Positions 1 through 6,626 of a DNA stretch of 7,614 nt are shown here, piece by piece. The stretch's first letter is position 1. Every line of letters starts with the position of its first letter. The translations under genes were made by a program, and so were the position numbers. Source of the stretch: Bacteroidota bacterium (GTDB lineage Bacteria > Bacteroidota > Bacteroidia > Cytophagales > Cyclobacteriaceae); contig JAEZDW010000300.1 of the NCBI GenBank assembly GCA_023417955.1, positions 1 through 7,614 of the forward strand, given 5' to 3'. The notes beneath the pieces were generated by a model. The model was given only the letters and a program-made list of their open reading frames with translations, was not told where the DNA came from and made no database searches.

Positions 1-23
1 TGGTCAAATAGTGTGAATAAATC

Positions 24-296
24 TCACTTGAAGATGTTTCGTTCTGCCACCATCTTCTTGTACTCGGGCAGAATCTTTTCGTAAAGGGCCTCGTCTACTT
101 TTTTCAGTGTGTTCATAAGTCCGCCGATACCAGAGTCTTTGAGGCTCACACGCTGTGCCTTGATTTCCTCCATCTTGGTTCGGATTGTTCCTTCCAGCTT
201 TCTGAGTTCGCGTTCGGTCATCGTTTTTAGGTTTTCGTGAGTAGTAAGGTTCGCACGACTGGCATTCAAGTAAGCATTCGTTTTTGTTACTGCCAA
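24..296 (-). CDS. Small hypothetical helical protein
   Basis: I do not recognise this 90-residue protein. It is rich in Lys, Glu, Arg and Leu. From about residue 22 to the end it looks almost wholly alpha-helical, with a charged segment (TERELRKLEGTIRTKMEEIK) that could form a coiled coil and a glycine-containing break (SGIGGLM) in the middle. No signal peptide, membrane segment or cysteine motif is visible, so a cytosolic protein is most likely. The longest reading frame starts with TTG at 296, and a stop codon lies two codons upstream of it. An internal ATG at 219-221 would give a 65-residue protein and has an A-rich stretch just upstream (GAAAACCTAAAAACG), so that start is at least as plausible. 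The gene is divergent from the glycosylase. It is probably real, since the helical, charged composition is protein-like, but its function is unknown. Confidence 0.5.
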   Translation of the reverse strand: MAVTKTNAYLNASRANLTTHENLKTMTERELRKLEGTIRTKMEEIKAQRVSLKDSGIGGLMNTLKKVDEALYEKILPEYKKMVAERNIFK

Positions 297-376
297 CGGT
301 CAGGCGAGATATTGTTTTGCGAGGCCTCACCTTGCATGGCAATTCCCTGCCCGCTATTTTTAGCCTGAGACCAACT

Positions 377-976
377 ATGAAACACCGACTCGTACTTAAG
401 CAGGACGCGCGACTCGCCGGGATACTGGAACTTGTTACGCCTTATCGGCCGCGGAAGGATCGCGATATTTATTTCAGGTTGATGCGTGCCATTTCGGGTC
501 AGCAACTTTCCGTTAAAGCGGCCGCGACGATTTGGGAACGGTTTCTCGATCTGTTTCCCGATAGGTATCCATACCCGGAACTTGTTACTACATTGGATGC
601 AGAGTCAATGAGGCGTGCTGGCTTATCCTATCAAAAGGCGAGCTACATTAAGGCCATTGCAGCCTTTGCCCGTGATAACGATCTTACGTACGAGCACCTC
701 GAACGTATGAGCGACGAGGAAATAATCACATACCTTACGAGTATAAGGGGTGTAGGCCGCTGGACCGTTGAAATGATTCTTATGTTTTCGCTTGGCAGAA
801 AGGATGTTTTCCCCGTCGACGATCTGGGAATCATCAATGCGATGAAACGCCTTTATAACCTTAGGTCTACGGGTAAGGCCCTGCGTTTGCGCTGTATGAA
901 AATTTCCGAGAAGTGGCGGCCATACCGCAGCTATGCGTGCTTCTACCTTTGGCCGTATAAGGACACCTTGAGGTAG
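377..976 (+). CDS. DNA-3-methyladenine glycosylase, AlkA/HhH-GPD family
   Basis: This 199-residue protein is a helix-hairpin-helix GPD base-excision DNA glycosylase of the AlkA type, which removes alkylated purines such as 3-methyladenine. ISGQQLS at 39-45 matches the AlkA ILGQQ-type helix. The hairpin is LTSIRGVGRWT at 120-130. It is followed by DVFPVDDLGI, where the second Asp (D149) aligns with catalytic Asp238 of E. coli AlkA. The C-terminal block WRPYRSYACFYLW (180-192) matches AlkA's WKPWRSYALLHIW. The protein lacks the N-terminal AlkA domain of the 282-residue E. coli enzyme, as is usual for short bacterial homologues. No four-Cys Fe-S motif is present, which argues against Nth/MutY. 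I chose the ATG at 377 because the frame opens in conserved sequence there and a weak GAGA lies six bases upstream. An in-frame ATG at 284 would add 31 unconserved-looking residues and overlap the divergent gene. Confidence 0.9.
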   Translation: MKHRLVLKQDARLAGILELVTPYRPRKDRDIYFRLMRAISGQQLSVKAAATIWERFLDLFPDRYPYPELVTTLDAESMRRAGLSYQKASYIKAIAAFARDNDLTYEHLERMSDEEIITYLTSIRGVGRWTVEMILMFSLGRKDVFPVDDLGIINAMKRLYNLRSTGKALRLRCMKISEKWRPYRSYACFYLWPYKDTLR

Positions 977-997
977 AATGTCGCAAGGTCGTTGTCC
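961..997. terminator. Imperfect hairpin at convergent gene ends
   Basis: GGACA-CCTTG (961-970) pairs with CAAGG (984-988) and, after a four-base bulge, with TGTCC (993-997). The loop is 13 bases. It spans the stop of the glycosylase and ends four bases before the stop of the convergent transporter, where a bidirectional terminator would be expected. No clean T tract follows on either strand, so intrinsic termination is only a suggestion. Confidence 0.3.
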
Positions 998-1000
998 TGG

Positions 1001-1444
1001 TTATTTCTTCTGAATCAAATACACCCCTGCCAGCAGCAATGCAATTCCAACAATGCGAGCCATTGAAATCGGTGTAACAGGCAGATCCATCCAGCCATAG
1101 TGATCGATGATAATAGCGGCGACGAACTGCCCACCAACGATGAATGCAAGTGCATTACCTGCACCAATGCGTGGCGCTGCAAGTACTACAGCTGTTACAT
1201 AAAGGACGCCAAGTAGTCCACCCGTGAATTTCCACCACTCGAACTTGTACCCCATCGGGAACATCGGCGACTGCCGGAAGAATAGAAAGTAAAGTACGAC
1301 CAATGCCACGGTACCAATAATAAACGAAATCAATGCAGCGAGCACTGCGTTACCCGTGTCGGTACGAAGTTGCGAGTTCACACCGGTCTGAAATGCAACC
1401 GCGACGCCGGCGATTATTGAAATGAGATAGAAAGCGATTTTCAT
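1001..1444 (-). CDS. DMT-superfamily small transporter, YdcZ/DUF606 family
   Basis: This 147-residue integral inner-membrane protein has five predicted hydrophobic helices at about residues 3-18, 32-55, 73-90, 94-114 and 127-144. Length and pattern fit the YdcZ (DUF606) family of the drug/metabolite transporter superfamily, whose members are half-size (five-TM) proteins. Features typical of the family are the N-terminal AGVAVAFQTGVNSQLR segment after helix 1, the GGLLGVLYVTAVVLAAPRIGAG segment and the C-terminal GIALLLAGVYLIQKK helix. Substrate is not predictable from sequence. The gene converges with the glycosylase and lies downstream of the OmpA-family gene on the same strand. It has its own promoter-like element immediately before the ATG, so it is probably transcribed independently with a very short leader. 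Confidence 0.85.
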   Translation of the reverse strand: MKIAFYLISIIAGVAVAFQTGVNSQLRTDTGNAVLAALISFIIGTVALVVLYFLFFRQSPMFPMGYKFEWWKFTGGLLGVLYVTAVVLAAPRIGAGNALAFIVGGQFVAAIIIDHYGWMDLPVTPISMARIVGIALLLAGVYLIQKK

Positions 1445-1451
1445 ACGGGTG

Positions 1452-1459
1452 CAAAGTTA
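1452..1459 (-). promoter_or_regulatory. Bacteroidota-type -7 element (TAACTTTG)
   Basis: On the minus strand TAACTTTG fits the Bacteroidota -7 consensus TAnnTTTG and is followed by CACCCGT and the ATG of the transporter gene. The transcript would begin only a few bases before the start codon. A good -33 TTTG is not clear: a TTG lies 12 bases upstream, which is shorter than the usual spacing. Confidence 0.5.
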
Positions 1460-1500
1460 GTTAAAGTATAACAACCTTGCCTTGTCGTTCGCAGTTGCGA

Positions 1501-3531
1501 CTACAATTTCACGATTCGGAATTCCACCCTTCGGTTGATCTCCCGCCCGTCTTTTTCGTCATCGTTGGACACGACAGGCCGTTTCTCACCATAACCAACT
1601 GCCGTAATCCGCGAAGTGTCGATTCCTTTTGACAAGAGGAACTTCATGACCGCATTGGCTCTGCGTTCGGATAATTTTTGATTAAAGTGATCTGAACCGA
1701 TGTTATCGGTATGCCCGCCGATTTCGATGATCATGCCGGCGCGGTCGTTCATGAGCTTGACAACACGTTCGAGCTCTGGGAATGCTTCCGGTTTTAAAAC
1801 GGCCTTGTTGAAATCAAAAAAGATGGTGTTCAATCTTACGATGGCTTCTTCGACGATGGGCACAACCTGAATGGGGCGAAGTGTGAAATTTGCATCAATT
1901 TTTGTATCCGCTTTAAGGTTACGGAGGTCGAGTGTCTGACTTTCACTTATGTAGTCGGTTGCCTCTGCGCGAATGCCATAGAGCTGTCCACCCGGAAGGT
2001 TAATTTCATATGTGCCCGTTTCGGGTTCTGATTGTGCGATACCGAGATCCGCTCCATCAGGCAGTCTTTCGTACACGATTTTTGCGGCAAGTGGTTTGCC
2101 CGTGCTGGCATCGACAAGCTTTCCTGCCACTGTCGCCCAGGGGTCGGGTGATTTCATGATTGGCAGACTAACCCGAAAGATGTCGGTGTTGGTTTCACTT
2201 ACGCCCCGTGAGAAGTATGCGTAGTCACTTTTTGCCGGAATGTTAAAGAACAAATCGTCAAGTGGCGAATTGATTGTAGGCCCGAGGTTTTCGGGTTCCG
2301 ACCAATTCGTCCACGTATCGTCAAGCCGTTTGGATACATAAACATCGGCTTGCCCGAAGCCGCTGAAACCACGTGATGAGAAATAAAGTGTTTTGTCATC
2401 CATCGCGAGAAAGGGTGCAGATTCTTCTGCAATGGTATTGATGACGTTACCCATGTGCAAAGGTTCGGTCCACACGCTGTCGTCTCGCATAAAGCTTACA
2501 TACAGGTCGCGGTCGCCGCGTGTGTCCCGGCGTTGTACTGACATGATGAGGGTCTTTCTGTTGTTGGCAAGGAAGTAGTTTGCTTTTTCGCTGAGGTTGT
2601 AGTCGTTGGTAATATTAAGTGCAACCGGTTTACTCCACTGTCCGCCGACATTCGAACTGATTGACACGCCGGCTTCCATTCTGTTTTTTTCAAGGTACTT
2701 ATTACCAAGCACCATGACTACAGACTTTCCATCTGGTGTGGCTGATATGGCGTTAATAAAGTTCGGCGAGGCATTGTTGAATTGGGCGCCGAGGTTTCGC
2801 GCAAGTGTCCAGTTTCCGTTTTCATCAAGTTCCGAGTACCAGATGTCTTCGCGGTCCGCGGTACCCCCCATATTGCCTGGATGATTCTGACGGCCGAAGT
2901 ACAGTGTTTTGCCATCTGGTGAGAGCAGGGGATTGAGTTCCTTGTACTCGCTGTTCACGTTTTCATCAAGGGCTTCAACCGTAATCCCTGATGCAAGCAG
3001 GGCTGCCTGAGGAATTTCTGCAATTACCGGGTACGTTGAATCTGTTATAGCAACGGCGTCGATACTGAAATAATCAGGAAGAGCGGCACCGTCGAATTCG
3101 AGTTTGATTGCTGCGACTTCGTAGGGAGTGGGTTCAATGAAGATGTTCAGCATTCTGCTTTTCTGCGGAATGGCCTGTGGACTGAGCGTCATCACTTCGT
3201 ATTCTCTGCCCGTGACATCGTAGGCGTATACTTTTGAGAGTGCCCCTGGGTTAAAAGATTCAGCAACGGCAATCTGGCGGATACTCATCGGTTTCGCGAA
3301 ACCCAGTTTCAGGAATTCTTTACGTCGCGGTTTGTCGGGCATCCATGCTGCCGGATTTTGTCCACCTGCAGGGAGTACGTTCGGCTTCCCCAGCACTTGT
3401 TCGGCGGCGTATTGGCCCGGTGTAATCTGCGATGAGAATTCGAGGACTTTGTTTGCCCATTGTAAGGTTTGTCCGATGGAGGGCAGGGTCAACGGTGCTG
3501 ACAATAATAGCAGCAGAACTATTCTTTTCAT
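1501..3531 (-). CDS. PD40/CarboxypepD/OmpA-family outer-membrane-associated protein
   Basis: This is a 676-residue exported protein of a type common in Bacteroidota. Residues 1-21 form a Sec signal peptide (MKR, Leu-rich core, cleavage near SIGQ). Residues 22-165 look like a discoidin/F5-8C-like beta-sandwich (YAAEQVLGKPNV, FLKLGF, IRQIAV, DYFSIDAVAI). Residues 198-455 hold about five PD40/WD40-like strands, for example LLSPDGKTLYFGR (202-214), ISATPDGKSVVMV and FLAMDDKTLYFSSRG (374-388), probably a beta-propeller. Residues 466-553 are a CarboxypepD-like domain (VAGKLVDASTGKPL). Residues 566-676 are an OmpA C-terminal domain. In it GGHTDNIGSD and LSERRA place D609 and R624 at the positions that bind diaminopimelate in OmpA, so peptidoglycan binding is expected. 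There is no OmpA beta-barrel. A structural or scaffold role at the cell envelope is inferred; the specific partner is unknown. The gene is 177 bp from the upstream permease and is probably a separate transcript. Confidence 0.9.
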   Translation of the reverse strand: MKRIVLLLLLSAPLTLPSIGQTLQWANKVLEFSSQITPGQYAAEQVLGKPNVLPAGGQNPAAWMPDKPRRKEFLKLGFAKPMSIRQIAVAESFNPGALSKVYAYDVTGREYEVMTLSPQAIPQKSRMLNIFIEPTPYEVAAIKLEFDGAALPDYFSIDAVAITDSTYPVIAEIPQAALLASGITVEALDENVNSEYKELNPLLSPDGKTLYFGRQNHPGNMGGTADREDIWYSELDENGNWTLARNLGAQFNNASPNFINAISATPDGKSVVMVLGNKYLEKNRMEAGVSISSNVGGQWSKPVALNITNDYNLSEKANYFLANNRKTLIMSVQRRDTRGDRDLYVSFMRDDSVWTEPLHMGNVINTIAEESAPFLAMDDKTLYFSSRGFSGFGQADVYVSKRLDDTWTNWSEPENLGPTINSPLDDLFFNIPAKSDYAYFSRGVSETNTDIFRVSLPIMKSPDPWATVAGKLVDASTGKPLAAKIVYERLPDGADLGIAQSEPETGTYEINLPGGQLYGIRAEATDYISESQTLDLRNLKADTKIDANFTLRPIQVVPIVEEAIVRLNTIFFDFNKAVLKPEAFPELERVVKLMNDRAGMIIEIGGHTDNIGSDHFNQKLSERRANAVMKFLLSKGIDTSRITAVGYGEKRPVVSNDDEKDGREINRRVEFRIVKL

Positions 3532-3654
3532 TGGTTAGGTCAAAGGTCGATCAGGTAAATTTAACAGGAATGGTGATAAATCCAGCGACTTTCGGAAGAT
3601 GGTTAACTAGTGAATAGATGTTCACGCAGCCTGGCAGGCCGTTGAATAGGGAAT

Positions 3655-3695
3655 CACACAGAAAACACAGAAGGACACAGAAGGACACAGAAGAA
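3655..3695. repeat. ACACAGAA tandem repeat, four copies
   Basis: ACACAGAA occurs at 3656, 3665, 3675 and 3685, with a period of nine to ten bases. The two central units AAGGACACAG are identical. It begins 14-17 bases past the permease stop codon. Read on the minus strand it is a pyrimidine-rich TTCTGTGTCC run in the 3' untranslated position. Similar degenerate repeats are, from memory, frequent in intergenic DNA of environmental bacteria. No hairpin or T tract is evident, so it is not called a terminator. Confidence 0.7.
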
Positions 3696-3708
3696 TACAA
3701 AATCGGGT

Positions 3709-6102
3709 CTACTCACTCCTCAATGTGTCTGCAGGATTTACCAGTGCTGATTTGAGTGCGTGATATGACGCCGTTATGATTGCGATAGCGAGACACAAGA
3801 CTGCGGCGAGTACCAAAGGCATCGTGCCGATATTGGTACGATATGCGAAATCGCCAAGCCATTGTTCCATCAACCAGTATGCGGCAGGCAGGCCGATGAT
3901 GATGGAGATGAGGACGAGTTTGCCAAAGTCACGCGTAATGAGCACCACGATGTTTAAGCCTGTAGCTCCGAGAACTTTGCGGATGCCGATCTCTTTGGTT
4001 TTCTGAGCGGCAGAGAATGCCACGAGACCGAGGAGACCCATGCTTGCAATCACGATTGCGAGTACTGCAAAGACGATGAATACTTTGCCCATGCGCTGTT
4101 CCGCGTTATAGAGTGAAGCGTATTCGGCGTCGAGGAATTGAAACTCAAACGGGCGGTGAGGGACGAGGTTGGTGAAGACATTCTTTATATTCTCAATGTG
4201 CCTGGCGACATCACCAGTCGGAATCTTAACAAAGATTTGATCTGCTTGCACAATCTCCGGAAAGATGACCAGCGGGCTTATAGGTGCGTGCATTGAAGCG
4301 TGATGGAAGTCGTGAACAACGCCGATGATTTCACCTCTGCGTTCGCCCATGGTAGCGGGCTTGCCCACAGCATCATCCAACGTGAGGTGCAGTTCTTTGA
4401 CGGCTGCCTCATTCAATATGAACGTGTACACAGTATCTTTCTCTTGCCTTTCGACATCGTGAGCAGTGAAGTTTCTGCCGCGCAAAAGCTCCAGCCCAAG
4501 CGTTGGAATGTACTCTTCGTCCGCGATGAGCCCGGTGATCATAATGCCGCGTTCCGTCATGCCGGGCAACGATATCGAATAACCGCCACCAACCTGGGCC
4601 GGGGAATCAGAGCCACGTGCAACATTTGTCACACTACCGGTGTGCATGAGTTCTGTCTTGAGCGATTCAAATGCAGTGTTTGTTTTCCCGTCAAGCGGAA
4701 GGATGAGCGTGTTTTCTTTATCAAAGCCGAGTCGCTTGTCCTGAATGTAGTTAAGTTGTTTACTGATTACGAATGTACCGACAATCAAGATCATAGATAT
4801 CGTGAACTGAACGACAACGAGAAACTTGCGCAGTCCGATACCGCGGGCGGAGGATTTAAAGTTGCCTTTGAGCACGCTTACGGCCTTGAATGAAGTGATC
4901 ACCATGGCAGGATAAATGCCCGCTGCAACAGCAATGAAGATCATTCCCGCAGCGAGGTAACCGATGAATACCGGTTCTGTCAATGAATCAAATGAGAATT
5001 CCTGCCCTGCGAGTTCATTAAAGAATGGCAGTAACAAATAGGCAAGTCCGAATGCGAGCAGGAAGCCGAGGAAGGTGATAATGACTGATTCACCAATGAA
5101 TTGTGAGAAGAGCTGTTTGCGAAGGGCACCAACTACTTTGCGTATGCCAACTTCCTTGGCACGTTCGGCTGCCCGGGCGGTGGCGAGGTTAACGTAATTG
5201 ATACACGCAATGGCGAGAATCAGCAGTGCGATAGCGGTAAAGATGTACACATACTGAATACTTCCAACTACTTCAGGCTCGTGATCGAAATCCGAATGAA
5301 GATGAATGTCGCGGAGAGGAATAAAGTTATATCGAACATAGTCACCGGGGCCGGAGAGTTCCGATGCGAGGGCTGTCGTAACGATATCATTTGTCTTTGT
5401 TACCAGTGCGTCGAAGTCAGCTTTTTCGTTGATGACGCAAAAAGTCTGATAGTTGGCGCTCCACCAGATGGGCTGCCCGCGGCCGGCGCGGAGTGAGTGA
5501 AACGACGCCAGAAATTCGAATTGTATGAATGAGTTTGCAGGCGGATCCTTTACAACTCCTGTTACGGTATATGGTTGCGAATTGTTTATCGTTAGCAGTT
5601 TGCCCATAGGGTCATCGTTGCCGAAGTACCTTGCTGCGGTTGACTCTGTGAGGATGAGCGAATACGGTTCAGTTAATGCCTTATCAGGGTTGCCTTTAAT
5701 CAGGTTGAAACTGAAAACGTTGAAGAAAGTGCTGTCGGCGAAACAGAACTTTCGTTCCTGATTGCGTTCGTTGTCGGTGGCGACAATGAAGGGATTTTCA
5801 CTCGACGGGTTATAGAAACGTACGCCGGTTTCCGTCTCCGGAAGCGAGGTTATTGCGGGCAGTAACGCAGTGGGTGAAACTGCTGTCCGGGCCACCTGAC
5901 CACCGAAACCATATTCCAATGATACGCGGTAAATGCGTTCGGATTTGTCGTGGAAATTATCATAACTGGTTTCATGACGAATCCATAATACCAGCAGCAA
6001 GCAGATTGAAAGTCCGAGCCCCAGCCCGGTTATGTTTATCACCGTGAAAGAAAGGTGCTTCCTGAGATTGCGTAGGCTGATAAGAATATAATTGTATATC
6101 AT
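3709..6102 (-). CDS. ABC transporter permease, MacB/FtsX family (8 TM, twin FtsX)
   Basis: This 797-residue inner-membrane permease has the duplicated layout seen in large Bacteroidota FtsX proteins. TM1 (about 20-41) is preceded by the usual YILISLRNLRKH. A periplasmic MacB-type domain (about 45-280) follows, with YFGNDDPMGKLL and VTGVVKDPPANS. FtsX domain 1 is about 284-411, with TMs near 284-306, 335-360 and 378-402. TM5 is near 427-446, followed by a second periplasmic domain (about 450-670). FtsX domain 2 is about 673-790, with three TMs. The coupling-helix motif occurs twice: ERAKEVGIRKVVGA (313-326) and KTKEIGIRKVLGA (701-713). Such permeases work with a separate MacB/LolD-like ATPase in mechanotransmission or export of peptides, lipoproteins or drugs; substrate is unknown here. 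No ATPase gene is in the window. Start at 6102 is supported by the conserved N-terminus; no clear ribosome-binding site precedes it. Confidence 0.92.
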   Translation of the reverse strand: MIYNYILISLRNLRKHLSFTVINITGLGLGLSICLLLVLWIRHETSYDNFHDKSERIYRVSLEYGFGGQVARTAVSPTALLPAITSLPETETGVRFYNPSSENPFIVATDNERNQERKFCFADSTFFNVFSFNLIKGNPDKALTEPYSLILTESTAARYFGNDDPMGKLLTINNSQPYTVTGVVKDPPANSFIQFEFLASFHSLRAGRGQPIWWSANYQTFCVINEKADFDALVTKTNDIVTTALASELSGPGDYVRYNFIPLRDIHLHSDFDHEPEVVGSIQYVYIFTAIALLILAIACINYVNLATARAAERAKEVGIRKVVGALRKQLFSQFIGESVIITFLGFLLAFGLAYLLLPFFNELAGQEFSFDSLTEPVFIGYLAAGMIFIAVAAGIYPAMVITSFKAVSVLKGNFKSSARGIGLRKFLVVVQFTISMILIVGTFVISKQLNYIQDKRLGFDKENTLILPLDGKTNTAFESLKTELMHTGSVTNVARGSDSPAQVGGGYSISLPGMTERGIMITGLIADEEYIPTLGLELLRGRNFTAHDVERQEKDTVYTFILNEAAVKELHLTLDDAVGKPATMGERRGEIIGVVHDFHHASMHAPISPLVIFPEIVQADQIFVKIPTGDVARHIENIKNVFTNLVPHRPFEFQFLDAEYASLYNAEQRMGKVFIVFAVLAIVIASMGLLGLVAFSAAQKTKEIGIRKVLGATGLNIVVLITRDFGKLVLISIIIGLPAAYWLMEQWLGDFAYRTNIGTMPLVLAAVLCLAIAIITASYHALKSALVNPADTLRSE

Positions 6103-6110
6103 GAGCGGGA

Positions 6111-6156
6111 ATTAGGATTAGCAGGATGGATTATCACGATTTTGGGATGATTACGG
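6111..6156. repeat. GGATTA-type degenerate intergenic repeat
   Basis: GGATTA occurs at 6115 and 6128, and a related GGATGATTA lies at 6145-6153, with a period near 13 to 17 bases. On the minus strand the units read as TAATCC and AATCATCC, resembling the AATCCTGNTAATCC-like intergenic repeats that I recall from many Bacteroidota. It starts nine bases upstream of the permease start codon, so it would lie in its 5' untranslated region or promoter. Confidence 0.5.
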
Positions 6157-6192
6157 TTCAATGTCGGGTTGATCTATTTTGTACTAGACCTG

Positions 6193-6207
6193 ATTATCAC
6201 TGATAAT
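6193..6207. promoter_or_regulatory. Perfect 7-1-7 palindrome ATTATCA-C-TGATAAT
   Basis: Two perfect seven-base arms surround a single C. The palindrome lies 91 bp upstream of the permease start and could be an operator for it. The arms are those of the Fur 7-1-7 box (TGATAAT-N-ATTATCA) but in swapped order, so it is not a canonical Fur site. It may also simply belong to the neighbouring GGATTA repeat family. Confidence 0.3.
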
Positions 6208-6300
6208 GTTGCATGAGGATTGGATTTTTTCTGCGTTTGGAACCTGGCGGGAACAAATTACTGCACTATGATGAACCAGCAGGTATGATTCGGAATGAGA

Positions 6301-6500
6301 GTATCGACCACAGCACAGGCCGCGGCAGGGATTGCAACGGAAAGCGGACTGGGATGCGAGGGATTTAGGGATGAACAGGATTTGGGGCACCCACCACTGG
6401 CCTTGCGCACCTCATGTGGCTTGGAGTGGAAAGCCCGGTGGCCCGTTGCAGCCAACGTGGAGGAGTCCGGCCAACGCATAGGGCCAGCCGCCATCGTAAT
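6301..6500. other. GC-rich intergenic element with repeated motif and stems
   Basis: This stretch is visibly more GC-rich than the DNA on either side. A 23-base motif around GGAAAGC occurs twice: 6330-6352 and 6419-6441, sharing TTG, GGAAAGC and TGG at matching positions. TGCAACGG (6333-6340) is complementary to CCGTTGCA (6443-6450), so the two halves could pair. CGTTG-CAGC-CAACG (6444-6457) forms a perfect five-base-pair stem with a four-base loop. Between the copies lies a GGATTTAGGGATGAACAGGA segment related to the GGATTA repeats. It could be a structured RNA, a dispersed repeat or a mobile-element remnant; I cannot tell which. Confidence 0.35.
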
Positions 6501-6567
6501 TAACATTGCCGTGATGGATTTCGGGATACGTACATAAACGTTCGCGGTACCTAATGCATGGTTGGTG

Positions 6568-6584
6568 TGTAGAATTATTCTAAA
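6568..6584. promoter_or_regulatory. Operator-like palindrome, site 1 (TGTAGA-ATTAT-TCTAAA)
   Basis: This is a near-perfect 17-bp palindrome whose core AGAAT-T-ATTCT is exact. It matches site 2 in half-site sequence and five-base spacing, and lies 59 bp upstream of site 2 centre to centre. Two copies of one palindrome before a TonB receptor suggest binding by a dimeric regulator. Confidence 0.5.
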
Positions 6585-6587
6585 TAA

Positions 6588-6619
6588 GTTGCATCTATCC
6601 CATTCGTGCCGTAGGATTG
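6588..6619 (+). promoter_or_regulatory. Possible receptor promoter between the two operators
   Basis: GTTG (6588-6591) and TAGGATTG (6612-6619) resemble the Bacteroidota -33 TTTG and -7 TAnnTTTG elements with one mismatch each and a 20-base spacer. Transcription would start near 6626, inside the left flank of site 2, giving a leader of about 18 bases. Both elements are imperfect, so this is tentative. Confidence 0.3.
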
Positions 6620-6626
6620 CACTTTA

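Noticed and set aside
284..376. N-terminal extension of the glycosylase to ATG 284
   Set aside because: The added 31 residues do not resemble AlkA sequence and overlap the start of the divergent small gene. ATG 377 begins directly before conserved sequence.
1489..1500. TCGCA-GT-TGCGA palindrome just downstream of the OmpA-family stop codon
   Set aside because: It could be a small terminator stem, but the loop is too short for a stable hairpin and no T tract follows on the minus strand. I see too little to call it.
3655..3695. ACACAGAA repeat as a CRISPR array
   Set aside because: Units are only nine to ten bases with no unique spacers, so this is a simple tandem repeat.
4300..4893. Plus-strand 197-residue frame inside the permease gene
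   Set aside because: It is long, but it lies fully antisense to conserved FtsX-family sequence and has no recognisable domain.
6193..6207. Canonical Fur box
   Set aside because: The seven-base arms are in the reverse order of the TGATAAT-N-ATTATCA consensus, so it is reported only as a palindrome.
6184..6506. Two overlapping minus-strand open frames (68 and 82 residues)
   Set aside because: They are Cys-, Ser- and Pro-rich in a manner typical of random frames, overlap each other, and show no family motif or start signal.
6295..6537. Plus-strand 80-residue open frame in the GC-rich intergenic element
   Set aside because: It has no recognisable domain, its composition follows the repeat-like DNA, and two minus-strand frames overlap the same bases. 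It is better explained as non-coding GC-rich sequence.
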